From Mesorhizobium caraganae (GTDB lineage: Bacteria; Pseudomonadota; Alphaproteobacteria; Rhizobiales; Rhizobiaceae), in contig NZ_JAFCGY010000013.1 in the NCBI RefSeq assembly GCF_016836705.1, forward strand, positions 87,894-151,893: DNA of 64,000 bases. The letters run 5' to 3'. The translations under genes and the position numbers were made by a program. The notes under the pieces were generated by a model, which saw only the letters and a program-made list of their open reading frames with translations, had not been told where the DNA came from and searched no databases. Position 1 is the stretch's first letter. Every line of letters starts with the position of its first letter. This document shows positions 17,134 to 26,596 of the stretch, piece by piece.

Positions 17134-20100
17134 GCGGTACTCGAAGATCGAGCGGAAAATGCCCGGCGCGATCACCGATAGCGGGTTTATGTCCAGCACC
17201 GGCTTGTTGGCGTTGCCCTTGAGCCGGTAGGTGACGCCGATCAGGCCGCGGTCGCGCCCGTTGCCGAGCAGCGCGCCGACCAGCGGCAATTCGCCGAAGA
17301 TGCGGTTGAGCCCATAGGCCGGCATGAACGTGCCGGTCATGTCCATGTTGTTGTTCTGGTCGTAGAGCGTGCCCTGGAAGGTGGTGCCGATGCGCGGGCC
17401 GCGCAGCACGCCATTGGCCAGCTTCAGGTAACCGCTTCCCTTGTCGATCTCGGTAAAGCCGCGCTCGAACTTTACCCGCGAAGTGTCGATCTTGCCTTTG
17501 ACCGCTTCGTTCAGGCTGCGGCTGTCGCCCACCGGCGTGGTCGATACGATCGAAGCGAGCTTCGGTTCATTGACGATGAAGAAGTTGCTTGAGTCGACCT
17601 GACCCCGCATCGGCCCGTCGGCCGCGCCGCTGAGCGCCAGCGTGATCGAGCCGCCTTCCATGTGTTCGTAGATGTTGAGGAAGCGCAATATCGCGCCGGC
17701 GTCGGCCGACTTCATGTTGAGCGCGCGCACGCCGTTGCCTGCCGTGTTGCTGATGGTGACGGCGGCGCCCGAACTTGCCGTGGCACTGACCTTGAGCCCG
17801 TTCACCTTGGAGCCGGCGGCGCTGTAGTCGAGCTTCAGATTGGACAGGACCTCGTCGTGGAACCCGGTCAGCGAAGTGACATCGGCGCTGACCGAAACCG
17901 CATCCGTGCCTGTGGTCTTGGTGGCGGTATCGACGTCGGAGGTGAACTGCTTGATCAGCGAGCGGGCGTCGAGCGCATTGCCGCTGACATCGACGGCAAA
18001 GCCCTTGCCCGACCGCTTCACCGTCACCGCAACGTCGTCGCCCCTGTTCAAAGCGACTTTGCTGAAGCGCGCCGAAGACAGCGCACCCTTGACCAGGACG
18101 ACATCGCCTTCGACGGAAAAGCTCTTTCCGTCGAGGTCGAAGTCGGACAGCGTTGTCGTATCGCCCGACTTCGCCATAGTGAAAGTGGCATTGGCGGGAA
18201 TCCCCGGCCCCTTGCTCCAGCCGGCCCAGGGAATATCCAGCCTGGCGCTGGTCAGGTCGACCGCGACGTTCTGGCTGCCGTCGCCGCTCTTGTCGATCGC
18301 CACCTTGATGGTTCCCGAAATCAGCGGCGACAGGCCAGGCATGGCGGTGGCGCGTGTCTTGTCGTTGAGCACAAGCGCCACCTTGCGGCTGCGCGGCGGT
18401 CCGTCATCCCCGAGCGGCTCGATCAGATCGAGTTCAGCCGGAATGCCGTTCAGCTTCGCGTCGGCCGAGATCACCGCCTTGTCGGGTCCGACTTCGATCG
18501 AACCATCGGCCTCGGTTATCGTCTGGTCTTCGAACGGCTTGGCGAGCGACAGGTCCTTGTAGTCGAGCGACACCAGCCAATCCAGCTTCGAGGTGTCGAC
18601 ACCGGACTGCAGCGGAATGTCGGCCTTGACGTGGCCGGTCACCGTGCCGGACAGGTCGTCCGGCGCAATACCGACATGGCGCATTGCGTTGATCGGTTCG
18701 TAGGAAGCGAGCTCGGCGATGGCCGGCGCCTCGCCGGCGACGTCGATGTCGAGCGCGCCGATCACCGGCGGGTGGTTCGCCGCCTTCACCGACAGCGTGC
18801 CATTGCTTGCCGCCACGGTGCGGCCACTCGGCATATAGACGCTGCCCGAAGACAGAGCTATGTCGACATCGTTGCCGTGGAAGGAAACCACGCCAATGGC
18901 ATCGCGGATCGGCGGGATGCGGCCGGCGGTGTCGAAGCGCGAGCCCTCGACCTGGAACCGGCCGAACACCTCGTCAGCCGAAAGCGGCACGCCGTTGCCG
19001 AGCCGCCCCGGCACGACCTGGAACTGAAGGTTGGCGTCGACGACACGGCCGCCAAACAGATTCTGCAGCACCCACAGCCGGGCATTCTTGGCGGAAAACC
19101 AGGGCCACAATTGCTTGACATGCGAGACCGGCATGTCGTGGACGTTGAGCGACAGCGAAATGCCCGGCGGCCCGTTGTCGATGAAGGCAAGCGCGGCTGT
19201 GCCCAGCACCTCGCTGCCCGATCCCGACCTGATGCCGATCTGCTCGGCGACGAGCTTGCGGCTTTTGATCTGATAGACGCCGGCGATGCGGGCAAAGAAA
19301 TTCAGCGCCGGCTCGGGCGATTCCGCCGGCGCCAGCGTCGAGCCGTCGCTGGTCAGGTCGTAGCGATAGGAAGGCTCCTCACCGGCCACGCCGGTCGCCG
19401 GCTTTGGCCCGATCGAACCGGCGAAATTGAACGTCGAACGGCCGGTCTTCAAAACCAGCCTGCCGACATCGATCTTGTTGGATCCGGAGACAAGCGTGGC
19501 GTCGACATCGACATCGGCCGGCAACAGCCCGCGTGTGCCGAGGTCGAGCACCGAGCCGGTTAGCGACAGCGAGGCCGTCAGCCGGGAATCGGTTTCGCCC
19601 GAGCCTTCGGTCCCCGTCAGCTTCAAAGCGATCGCGCCGGTTTTCCCACCTGCCTCTGGCGTTGTCTGTGGAATGGCCGCCATGTCGATGGCCGCATTCA
19701 GCGCAGTTACCCGCAGGGAGGTCGTATCGCGGGTGGCGGCAGCGGTGACCGTGAGCGCCCGGCCATCGATATCCGCCTCGGAGGAGAACTCCATGCTGCC
19801 GGGGCCCGACTGCAGCACGGTGGCATTGGCGATGTTGACCAGCTTGACCGAGTCGGCCTCGGGCAGTTCGAACTCGACATTCTTGAGATCGATCCGGCGC
19901 ATCGAATCCTCGCGCACGGCATCGAGCGCATGGTTGACGTGACCGAAGACAGCGGCGGCCAGCTTTTCCGGATCGATGAGGCCGTCTTGATTGCGCAGCT
20001 CGGCTGTCCAGTCGCCGCCCGACGGCATTGCCGCGGTGACAATGTGGGCGTCGGAAATCCTGGCGCTGGTCAGCCGCACCTCGCCCGAGAACAGCGGTAT

Positions 20101-20514
20101 CAGCCGGATACCGAAACGCACACGCCCGGCGTCGGCCATCGGCTTGCCGTCGGCGGTCTTGACGCTGACGTCCTTGACCTGCAGCGCAATGAAGCTCGAT
20201 CCGTCCAGTGTCAGCCGGGCCGGGCCGACGGCTACATTGACGTCGAAACCGGCGAGTTTCTCGATCCCCGCTTCGGCTTCCGCCCGCAGCCGCTCGCTGC
20301 CGATTCCGGTGGCGCCGATGACATAGACAGCGGTGGCGGCCAGCAGCACCAGGGCCGCGACGCCGGCAAACAGGCGGGCAAGGATGCGAAAGCCACGGCC
20401 GATCCGCGCCTTGCCGAGCGGCGGCACACTGCAGGCAGACGGGAAAGTCCCCAGGTCGGTGATCTCGTCACGCCTGAACCGGATTTTCTCGTGCTGCGGT
20501 TCTTCCTGATCCAC
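17131..20514 (-). CDS. Large AsmA-like / DUF3971 envelope protein
   Basis: The 1127-residue protein has one N-terminal transmembrane helix (about 42-68) followed by a very long periplasmic region of beta-rich repeats, with a C-terminal AsmA-type block (VLRGPRIGTTFQGTLYDQ, then GVTYRLKGNANKP). Proteins of this group (YhdP, TamB and AsmA relatives) form bridge-like grooves thought to carry phospholipids between membranes. GTG 20514 was chosen because it is the first plausible start codon inside the frame after a TTG at 20595 and lies 95 bases from the divergent bcp start; the N-terminus remains uncertain. The stop codon TAG belongs to the repeat at 17030-17133. Confidence 0.82.
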   Translation of the reverse strand: MDQEEPQHEKIRFRRDEITDLGTFPSACSVPPLGKARIGRGFRILARLFAGVAALVLLAATAVYVIGATGIGSERLRAEAEAGIEKLAGFDVNVAVGPARLTLDGSSFIALQVKDVSVKTADGKPMADAGRVRFGIRLIPLFSGEVRLTSARISDAHIVTAAMPSGGDWTAELRNQDGLIDPEKLAAAVFGHVNHALDAVREDSMRRIDLKNVEFELPEADSVKLVNIANATVLQSGPGSMEFSSEADIDGRALTVTAAATRDTTSLRVTALNAAIDMAAIPQTTPEAGGKTGAIALKLTGTEGSGETDSRLTASLSLTGSVLDLGTRGLLPADVDVDATLVSGSNKIDVGRLVLKTGRSTFNFAGSIGPKPATGVAGEEPSYRYDLTSDGSTLAPAESPEPALNFFARIAGVYQIKSRKLVAEQIGIRSGSGSEVLGTAALAFIDNGPPGISLSLNVHDMPVSHVKQLWPWFSAKNARLWVLQNLFGGRVVDANLQFQVVPGRLGNGVPLSADEVFGRFQVEGSRFDTAGRIPPIRDAIGVVSFHGNDVDIALSSGSVYMPSGRTVAASNGTLSVKAANHPPVIGALDIDVAGEAPAIAELASYEPINAMRHVGIAPDDLSGTVTGHVKADIPLQSGVDTSKLDWLVSLDYKDLSLAKPFEDQTITEADGSIEVGPDKAVISADAKLNGIPAELDLIEPLGDDGPPRSRKVALVLNDKTRATAMPGLSPLISGTIKVAIDKSGDGSQNVAVDLTSARLDIPWAGWSKGPGIPANATFTMAKSGDTTTLSDFDLDGKSFSVEGDVVLVKGALSSARFSKVALNRGDDVAVTVKRSGKGFAVDVSGNALDARSLIKQFTSDVDTATKTTGTDAVSVSADVTSLTGFHDEVLSNLKLDYSAAGSKVNGLKVSATASSGAAVTISNTAGNGVRALNMKSADAGAILRFLNIYEHMEGGSITLALSGAADGPMRGQVDSSNFFIVNEPKLASIVSTTPVGDSRSLNEAVKGKIDTSRVKFERGFTEIDKGSGYLKLANGVLRGPRIGTTFQGTLYDQNNNMDMTGTFMPAYGLNRIFGELPLVGALLGNGRDRGLIGVTYRLKGNANKPVLDINPLSVIAPGIFRSIFEYR

Positions 20515-20609
20515 GCAATTTTCCGTTGTACGAATTCGATCGTGGACGAATCCCCGCTCGACACTATAACGATGCAGCCTGGCGCGTAACCTCAAACAAG
20601 GGCATCGAT

Positions 20610-21077
20610 ATGGCTGATCTCGACATTGGCGACGCTGCTCCGCAATTCGACCTGCCGTGCGATGGCGGCGGCTCGCTCAGCCTTGCCGCGTTGCGGGGGA
20701 AACCCGTCGTACTTTACTTCTATCCGCAGGACGACACCACAAGTTGCACCTATGAGGCGATCAGCTTTTCCCAGCTGAAGCCGGAGTTCGAAAAGGCCGG
20801 CGCCGTCGTGATCGGCCTATCGCCTGACAGCGTGAAGAAGCACGACAAATTCAAAACCAAATACGACCTCACCGTCGACCTGGTTGCCGACGAGGAGCGC
20901 AAAGTGATCGAGGCCTACAATCTGTGGGTCGAAAAGACGATGTATGGCCGCAACTATATGGGCGTCGAACGAGCGACGTTCCTGATCGGCAAGGATGGCC
21001 GGATCGCCGGCATCTGGCGCAAGGTCCGGGTAAAAGGTCATGCCGAAGCGGTGCTGGAGGCGGTGCGCGCGCTCTGA
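20610..21077 (+). CDS. bcp: Thioredoxin-dependent thiol peroxidase, Bcp/PrxQ family
   Basis: The 155-residue peroxiredoxin reduces hydrogen and organic peroxides. The peroxidatic cysteine is in DDTTSCTYEAISF (about residues 41-53), where most relatives have TPGCT. The second cysteine found five residues later in classic PrxQ enzymes is absent, so this is probably a 1-Cys type. ATG 20610 begins the conserved DIGDAAPQFDLP segment. It diverges from the AsmA-like gene. Confidence 0.92.
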   Translation: MADLDIGDAAPQFDLPCDGGGSLSLAALRGKPVVLYFYPQDDTTSCTYEAISFSQLKPEFEKAGAVVIGLSPDSVKKHDKFKTKYDLTVDLVADEERKVIEAYNLWVEKTMYGRNYMGVERATFLIGKDGRIAGIWRKVRVKGHAEAVLEAVRAL

Positions 21078-21221
21078 CACGCCGCCCATCTCACCACCCT
21101 GCCCGCAACCCGTCACTCGTTTCGCGTGCAATCCTTACCGGCCGGCACCCACGGCAAAGCTTTGTTAACCCTAATAATGTGTAATCAGGCTTCGTTGGTG
21201 TCGTAATGAAAGCTTGGTCCC

Positions 21222-22505
21222 GTGAACCCAACCGGTCAGTCAGCGGTCTTCGGCAGACGCAAGGAACCCCATACGGTCATCATTGCGCGGGGCAATGAAA
21301 TCCGACATTTCACCATCCGTCCGTGGCTCGTCGCCTTTCTTGGTTCGGCACTGGCGGCAATCGCCATCGGCTATCTGCTGGCAACCTCCTATCTGGTGCT
21401 GCGCGACGATCTGATCGGCGCCACCACGGCGCGGCAGGCGCGCATGCAGCAGGCCTATGAGGATCGCATCTCGGCATTGCGCGCCCAGGTCGACCGCATC
21501 ACCAGCCGCCAGCTTCTCGACCAGAAACTGATGGAAACCAAAGTCAGCGAACTGCTCGAGCGGCAGAGCCAGCTCAGCCAACGCCATGGCCGCCTCGGCC
21601 CGATCCTCGAACGGGCCGAAAGCGAAGTCGGAACGCCGCCAACCGCTGATGCGGCAGCGGCAGCAAAGCCCGACGAGCATGCCGAACTGACCGGCAACGC
21701 GCCCCTGGCCTATTCGGTCGCCAGCCTCGGCTCGGGCGACACCAGGCCGTTCTCTTTGTGGTCGACCCGCTCCGATCCGCTGCCCAGCGAAACGGCGGCG
21801 GACCGTGCCGACAAACTGTTCGTCTCGATCAACGATTCGCTCAAGGCCATCGAGAGCCAGCAGCTCACCCGTATCGCCACGCTTGCCGACAATGCCTACA
21901 AGAATGCCGATGCCATCACCCAGGCGCTGGAAGCAGCCGGCCTGCCGGTCGACAGCGATTTCGGCAAAGACGAAAGCGATGTCGGTGGACCGTTGATCCC
22001 GCTGGACTCCTCGATGATGTTCGACAGCAAGGTCAAGGAGCTCGACGAGGCACTGGATACGCTCGACCAGCTGAAGAAAGAGGCGCGGCGCCTGCCGCTG
22101 GCCAACCCCGCCCCCGGCCATTCCGTCACCAGCCCGTTCGGCGTCCGCACCGACCCGATCCTTGGCACCGCGGCCCTGCATTCAGGCATGGATTTCCGCG
22201 CGCCGATCGGCATGGCGGCCAAGGTCACCGCTGCCGGTGTGGTCACCAAGGCAGGCTGGAACGGCGGCTATGGCCGCATGGTCGAAGTCGACCATGGCAA
22301 TGGCTTTGCCACCCGCTATGGGCATTTGAGCGAAATCGATGTGGTCGTCGGGCAGAAGCTCGCCGCCGGCGACACTATCGGCAAGACCGGCAGCAGCGGC
22401 CGCTCCACCGGCCCGCATCTGCACTACGAAGTCCGCCACAATGGCGAAGCCATCGACCCGCTCCGCTTCCTGACCGTCGGCAAGAAGGTCGAGCAGTACC
22501 TCTGA
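21222..22505 (+). CDS. M23-family metallopeptidase with coiled coil (cell-wall hydrolase or EnvC-like)
   Basis: The 427-residue protein has a short cytoplasmic N-terminus, one membrane helix (about 34-60), a coiled-coil region (about 68-125 and 265-290) and a C-terminal LytM/M23 domain. The zinc ligands are present: H320 and D324 in HSGMDFRAP, and H401 in HLHYEV, with GHL near 368, so it is probably active on peptidoglycan cross-links. It begins at GTG 21222. It stands alone. Confidence 0.9.
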   Translation: MNPTGQSAVFGRRKEPHTVIIARGNEIRHFTIRPWLVAFLGSALAAIAIGYLLATSYLVLRDDLIGATTARQARMQQAYEDRISALRAQVDRITSRQLLDQKLMETKVSELLERQSQLSQRHGRLGPILERAESEVGTPPTADAAAAAKPDEHAELTGNAPLAYSVASLGSGDTRPFSLWSTRSDPLPSETAADRADKLFVSINDSLKAIESQQLTRIATLADNAYKNADAITQALEAAGLPVDSDFGKDESDVGGPLIPLDSSMMFDSKVKELDEALDTLDQLKKEARRLPLANPAPGHSVTSPFGVRTDPILGTAALHSGMDFRAPIGMAAKVTAAGVVTKAGWNGGYGRMVEVDHGNGFATRYGHLSEIDVVVGQKLAAGDTIGKTGSSGRSTGPHLHYEVRHNGEAIDPLRFLTVGKKVEQYL

Positions 22506-22716
22506 GGATCAAAGCGACCCGGTTGGTACCAGCTCTTCGTCAGGCACCCTGCCCCACTGAATTTCGCGTTCGGGCGTCGCGCTATCCTGGCGCCATGACA
22601 GTCCGCCACGCCTCTCCGGCGTGAATACATCCAACTGCAGACAGTCAACCAAGCACCCGTCCCACTGTGACTTGTCCACCGTTCGCGTCACAGCCTCGTT
22701 GACTCGATGCAAGTTG

Positions 22717-22738
22717 TAGGATGATATGTATCACCCTA
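22717..22738. promoter_or_regulatory. Palindromic operator upstream of the FAD oxidase-GntR operon
   Basis: The dyad has the form TAGG, one base, TGATA, two bases, TATCA, one base, CCTA, centred 39 bases before the FAD-oxidase start. Length and symmetry fit a FadR-subfamily GntR site, and the second gene of the operon is such a regulator, so autoregulation is likely. Confidence 0.5.
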
Positions 22739-22765
22739 TAGCCCAACATCATCTGACGGCCATTT

Positions 22766-24202
22766 ATGACCATCCATGCTCTCTCGCCAGACGCTATCGG
22801 TGCCCTGCGGGACGCCGTCGGGCCAAATGGCATGACCGTCGATGCCGCCGGCATGGCGAAATATCTCGGCGACTGGTCGGGCGATCATCATGGCGGTGCC
22901 CTTGCCGTGCTGAAGCCGGCTTCGGTGGCCGAAGTCCAGGCCGTGGTGCGGCTGTGCACCTCGCTCGGGCTCGGCATCATCCCACAAGGCGGCAATACCG
23001 GCCTGGTGGCGGGCGCGATCGACATCGAGACCGCCGGCTCAATGGTCGTCAGCCTGGAGCGGCTGAACGCCATCCGCGGCGTCGACGCCGACAATTTCGT
23101 GCTGCAGGCCGATGCCGGCTGCATCCTGCAGACCGTGAAGGATGCCGCCGACGAACAGGACTGCCTGTTTCCGCTGGCGCTTGGCGCCCAGGGCAGTTGC
23201 CAGATCGGCGGCAATGCGGCCAGCAACGCCGGCGGCATCAACGTGCTGCGCTACGGCATGGCGCGCGATCTCATCCTCGGCCTTGAAGTGGTGCTGCCGG
23301 ACGGCGAGTTGTGGAACGGGTTTTCCGGCCTGCGCAAGAACAACACCGGCTATGATCTGAAGCAGCTTTTCATCGGTTCGGAAGGGACGCTCGGCATCAT
23401 CACCGGCGTCGAGCTGAAACTGTTTCCAAAGCCGATCCGGACCGAGACCGCCTATCTCGGCCTTGCCTCGTTCGAAGCGGCGATCGCACTGTTCCGGCAG
23501 GCCCGCCGGGCCTCGGCCGATTTGATGTCGGCCTTCGAGATCGTCGGCTCGGAATGCATCGCGCTGGCGCGCCTGATCGACGCCAACATTGTGTCGCCGG
23601 TCGAAGCTCCGGTGCATGTGCTGATCGAACTGTCGGCCAGTGCGGCGATCGACCTGCGCACGCTGCTGGTCGATTTCCTGACTGAAGCCATGGATAATGG
23701 CCAGGTCATCGATGCCGTGCTTGCTGAAAGCAGCGCCCAGGCAAAATCCTTCTGGGCAATCCGCGAAGGGCTGGTCGAGGGGCAGGCCAAGCGTGGCTAT
23801 CATGTGCGCACCGATCTTTCGGTGCGGATCTCGGACATCCCTGCCCTCATCGACCAGGCCTGCCGCTTCGTTGCTGAGGACCATTGCGGCTGGGTGCCGC
23901 TGGCCTATGGCCATGCCGGCGACGGCAACATCCATTTCAACGTGCTGCCGCCGGAAGGCCTCGACGAACGCGCGGCCCGCGCCCGAGGCACTGACATCAC
24001 CGCCGGGCTCTACCGGATCGCCAATTCGCTCGGCGGCTCGATCAGCGCCGAGCATGGCATCGGCCGCACCCGCCACCGCACCTTCATGGCCGGCCTGGCG
24101 CCTGCTCATCGCCGGCTTATCGGCACGCTGAAGAATGCACTCGACCCGCAAGGGCTGATGAACCCCGGCTGCCTTCTGCCGGCAACGGAGACCGCTCCAT
24201 GA
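22766..24202 (+). CDS. FAD-binding oxidoreductase, D-2-hydroxyacid dehydrogenase (GlcD) type
   Basis: The 478-residue protein has a PCMH-type FAD domain, with IIPQGGNTGLVAGA (about 72-85) and IGGNAASNAGGINVLRYG (about 149-166), and a C-terminal FAD-oxidase C domain ending with the metal-site blocks YGHAGDGNIHFNV and SAEHGIGRTRH. Relatives oxidise D-lactate, D-2-hydroxyglutarate or similar acids and pass electrons to quinone or ETF. The exact substrate is unknown. Its stop overlaps the GntR start (ATGA). Confidence 0.9.
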   Translation: MTIHALSPDAIGALRDAVGPNGMTVDAAGMAKYLGDWSGDHHGGALAVLKPASVAEVQAVVRLCTSLGLGIIPQGGNTGLVAGAIDIETAGSMVVSLERLNAIRGVDADNFVLQADAGCILQTVKDAADEQDCLFPLALGAQGSCQIGGNAASNAGGINVLRYGMARDLILGLEVVLPDGELWNGFSGLRKNNTGYDLKQLFIGSEGTLGIITGVELKLFPKPIRTETAYLGLASFEAAIALFRQARRASADLMSAFEIVGSECIALARLIDANIVSPVEAPVHVLIELSASAAIDLRTLLVDFLTEAMDNGQVIDAVLAESSAQAKSFWAIREGLVEGQAKRGYHVRTDLSVRISDIPALIDQACRFVAEDHCGWVPLAYGHAGDGNIHFNVLPPEGLDERAARARGTDITAGLYRIANSLGGSISAEHGIGRTRHRTFMAGLAPAHRRLIGTLKNALDPQGLMNPGCLLPATETAP

Positions 24203-24942
24203 AGCAAAGACTGGCTGCCATCGGCACCGTCGAGACGCTGCCGCACCGCGTCGCGACCTTCCTCGGCCGCGAGATCGAATCGGGTGACCTCAGTCCGGGC
24301 ACACGGCTGCCGACGGAACAGGAGCTTTCGGAGAAATTCGGCGTCAGCCGCAATGTCGTGCGCGAAGCGATCGCGCAGCTCAGGGCCGACGGCATGATCG
24401 AGGCGCGGCAAGGCATCGGCGCCTTCGTGCTGGCGCCGGAGCAGCGGGCGTCGATCCGCATCGACGGCGAGGCGCTCAAAGAAGGCCAGAACATGGAGCG
24501 GCTGTTCGAGCTGCGCTGCATCCTCGAAGCCGAATCCGCTGCGCTTGCCGCCGAACGGCGTGGCCAGGAGCATCTCGACGCCATCAAGGCGGCGCTCGAC
24601 CGCATGAGCGGCGAGGAACGCTGGGAAGAAGGCAGCATCGACGCCGATCTTCTGTTCCACCGTGAAATCGCGCGCGCCACCGGAAACAACTACATCCACA
24701 CCTTCATTTCCTTCGTCTGCGAACAGATCCGCCGCTCGATCTACTACGCGCGGCAGACCAACCCGCTGCACGATCTGGTCGAGATCAATGTCGGCGAGCA
24801 TGTGCGCATCTACGAGGCGCTGGTTGCCGGCGATCCCGCAGCGGCGGAAGCGGCCATGCGCGCCCACATCATCGGCGCGGCTGAGCGCGTCGGCGTCAAG
24901 TTGCCGGCCGCACGGCGCCTGCCCGCCAGCAAAGGGATTTAG
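24199..24942 (+). CDS. GntR-family regulator, FadR subfamily (FCD domain)
   Basis: The 247-residue protein has an N-terminal winged helix (RLPTEQELSEKFGVSRNVVREAIAQL, from about residue 36) and an FCD ligand domain with the metal-binding pattern DADLLFHREIARATGN and a late GEHVRIYEALVAGD. FCD regulators usually sense small acids made or used by their operon. It overlaps the FAD oxidase by four bases and is followed by the VOC gene after two bases. Confidence 0.92.
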   Translation: MKQRLAAIGTVETLPHRVATFLGREIESGDLSPGTRLPTEQELSEKFGVSRNVVREAIAQLRADGMIEARQGIGAFVLAPEQRASIRIDGEALKEGQNMERLFELRCILEAESAALAAERRGQEHLDAIKAALDRMSGEERWEEGSIDADLLFHREIARATGNNYIHTFISFVCEQIRRSIYYARQTNPLHDLVEINVGEHVRIYEALVAGDPAAAEAAMRAHIIGAAERVGVKLPAARRLPASKGI

Positions 24943-24944
24943 CC

Positions 24945-25382
24945 ATGCCGCTCGGAGGCGCTTACGCGATTTCGGATGTCTGCCTGCTGGTCGAGGACAT
25001 CGGCCGGACCGTGGATTTCTATGTCGACAAACTCGGCTTCCGGCTGCGCCGCCGCGCCGAAGGCTTTGCCGATTTTCATGGCGAGGGCGTCACGCTCGCG
25101 GCGTGGGAGATCGACCACATCAGCCAGCATACCGGCGTGTCGAAGCTCAGATCGCCGCGTCATGCGCACAAGGTTTGCGTGGCGGTCAAGCTCGATACGC
25201 CAGCCGATATCGACCGTTTGCACGGCGAGCTCAACGCTAGGGGCGTGCCGTTCCACGGCCCGCCGGAAAACTATGTCTGGAACGCGCGCTGCGCCTATTT
25301 CACCGACCCGGACGACACACTCTGGGAACTATACGCCTGGCTCGACGGCGGCCCCGGCGACTACCACGACGAACAGCCGTAG
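24945..25382 (+). CDS. VOC-superfamily protein (glyoxalase/dioxygenase fold)
   Basis: The 145-residue protein is a vicinal-oxygen-chelate protein: DVCLLVEDIGRTVDFYVDKLG at the N-terminus (written here across two strands) and FTDPDDTLWELYAW at the C-terminus carry the paired beta-alpha-beta modules. Metal-ligand positions look like H/E types, but the reaction is not predictable. It sits inside the operon between the GntR regulator and the substrate-binding protein, so it probably acts on the imported compound. Confidence 0.82.
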   Translation: MPLGGAYAISDVCLLVEDIGRTVDFYVDKLGFRLRRRAEGFADFHGEGVTLAAWEIDHISQHTGVSKLRSPRHAHKVCVAVKLDTPADIDRLHGELNARGVPFHGPPENYVWNARCAYFTDPDDTLWELYAWLDGGPGDYHDEQP

Positions 25383-25445
25383 ACGACAGCGCGCCGTGGG
25401 AGCGGTGCGCAATGAACAGAGCAACGCTTGCAACAGGAGCGAAAA

Positions 25446-26498
25446 ATGAGTGGGAACAAGCCATACAACATGAACCGCCGCAGCTTCGTGACATCCGGCA
25501 TCGCCGCCGTGGCAGCCGCATCGGCCGGGATGCAGCTGGTGCTGACGCCGGGCGCCAAGGCGGCCGGCAAGGTCGTCATCCAGTATGACTGGCTGGTGTC
25601 GAACGGACAGATCGGCGACATCGCCGCCGTCGCCAACGGCTATTTCAAAGACGCCGGCCTGGATGTTGAGTTCAGCCCCGGCGGACCGAATTCCGCGACC
25701 GTGCCGCCGGTGGTCTCGGGTTCGGCCCAGCTCGGCCAGTTCTCCGAAACACCGCAACTCTTTGCCGCGCGCGCCAGCGGCGTGCCGGTCAAGATCATCG
25801 CCTGCGGCTTCCGCACCGGCCCCTATGCCTTCACCTCGAAGCCGGCCAAGCCGATCCGTGGCGTCGCCGACCTCAAGGGCAAGAAGATCGGCATCCAGCC
25901 GACGGCGCGCTTCGTCATCGACGAGATCCTGGCCAAGAACGGCATCGACCCCGCTGACGTCACGGTCGTCAATGTCGGCTTCGACAAGGCGCCGCTGGTG
26001 CGCGGCGATGTCGACGCCATCGGCGGCTGGATCACCAACACGCAGGCGCTGAGCGTCGTCGGCGACGACCGCATCGACCTTCTGGTTCGCGATCTCGGGC
26101 TGAGTTCCTACGCCGACGTCTATTTCGCCACCGACGCGGCGATCGAAAAGGATCCCCAGACGCTGGCCAAGTTCATCGGCGCCGTCGGCAAAGGCTGGGG
26201 CTGGGTGCACGCCAATCCGCAGGAAGCGGTGAAGAAGATGGTCGCCGCCTATCCGGAAATGGATATCGGCTGGGAAGAAAAGACCGTCAATCTGGTGCTG
26301 AAACTGTCCTTCGATGGCGCGACGGCCAAGGACGGCTGGGGGACGTTCGACCCCGCCTCGATCGAGGAGCAGCTGGCGCTGCTTGACAAGGTCGGGCAAT
26401 ACCCCAACGGCCGGCCTGCCGCGGCTGACGTCTACACCACCAAGATCCTCGAAATGTCGGCCGCAGAGCGGCCCAAGCTCGACGCGCCCGCGGCCTAG
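25446..26498 (+). CDS. NMT1/SsuA-type ABC transporter substrate-binding protein
   Basis: The 350-residue protein has a Tat signal (MNRRSFVTSGIAAVAAAS, about residues 9-26) and then an NMT1/thiamine-precursor/taurine-type binding fold (YDWLVSNGQIGDIAAVANG). Such proteins bind organosulfonates, nitrate, pyrimidine precursors or aromatic acids. ATG 25446 follows AGGAG. The stop codon TAG begins a repeat element with a hairpin that separates it from the ATPase gene. Confidence 0.9.
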   Translation: MSGNKPYNMNRRSFVTSGIAAVAAASAGMQLVLTPGAKAAGKVVIQYDWLVSNGQIGDIAAVANGYFKDAGLDVEFSPGGPNSATVPPVVSGSAQLGQFSETPQLFAARASGVPVKIIACGFRTGPYAFTSKPAKPIRGVADLKGKKIGIQPTARFVIDEILAKNGIDPADVTVVNVGFDKAPLVRGDVDAIGGWITNTQALSVVGDDRIDLLVRDLGLSSYADVYFATDAAIEKDPQTLAKFIGAVGKGWGWVHANPQEAVKKMVAAYPEMDIGWEEKTVNLVLKLSFDGATAKDGWGTFDPASIEEQLALLDKVGQYPNGRPAAADVYTTKILEMSAAERPKLDAPAA

Positions 26499-26546
26499 AG
26501 CATGATCCCAAAAAGTGTGAACCCGTTTTTGGAAAAGATCATGCTC
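26496..26546 (+). repeat. TAGAGC-type dispersed palindrome after the binding-protein gene
   Basis: GAGCATGATC (26498-26507) pairs with GATCATGCTC (26537-26546) around a segment with CCAAAAAG and TTTTTGG arms. The element starts with the TAG stop codon of the substrate-binding protein. The GAGCATGATC...GATCATGCTC form is a frequent intergenic element in Mesorhizobium genomes. Confidence 0.8.
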
Positions 26547-26554
26547 CAGCAAAG

Positions 26555-26596
26555 CGTTAGATCAGCATGACGATCAAACGTCATGCTGATCTAACG
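26555..26596 (+). promoter_or_regulatory. Perfect 18-bp hairpin enclosing the ATPase start codon
   Basis: CGTTAGATCAGCATGACG (26555-26572) is exactly complementary to 26579-26596, with loop ATCAAA. The ATG at 26567 lies in the left arm, so the start codon and its upstream region would be paired in the mRNA. No good ribosome site precedes this ATG. The repeat may have been inserted at the gene start. Confidence 0.75.
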
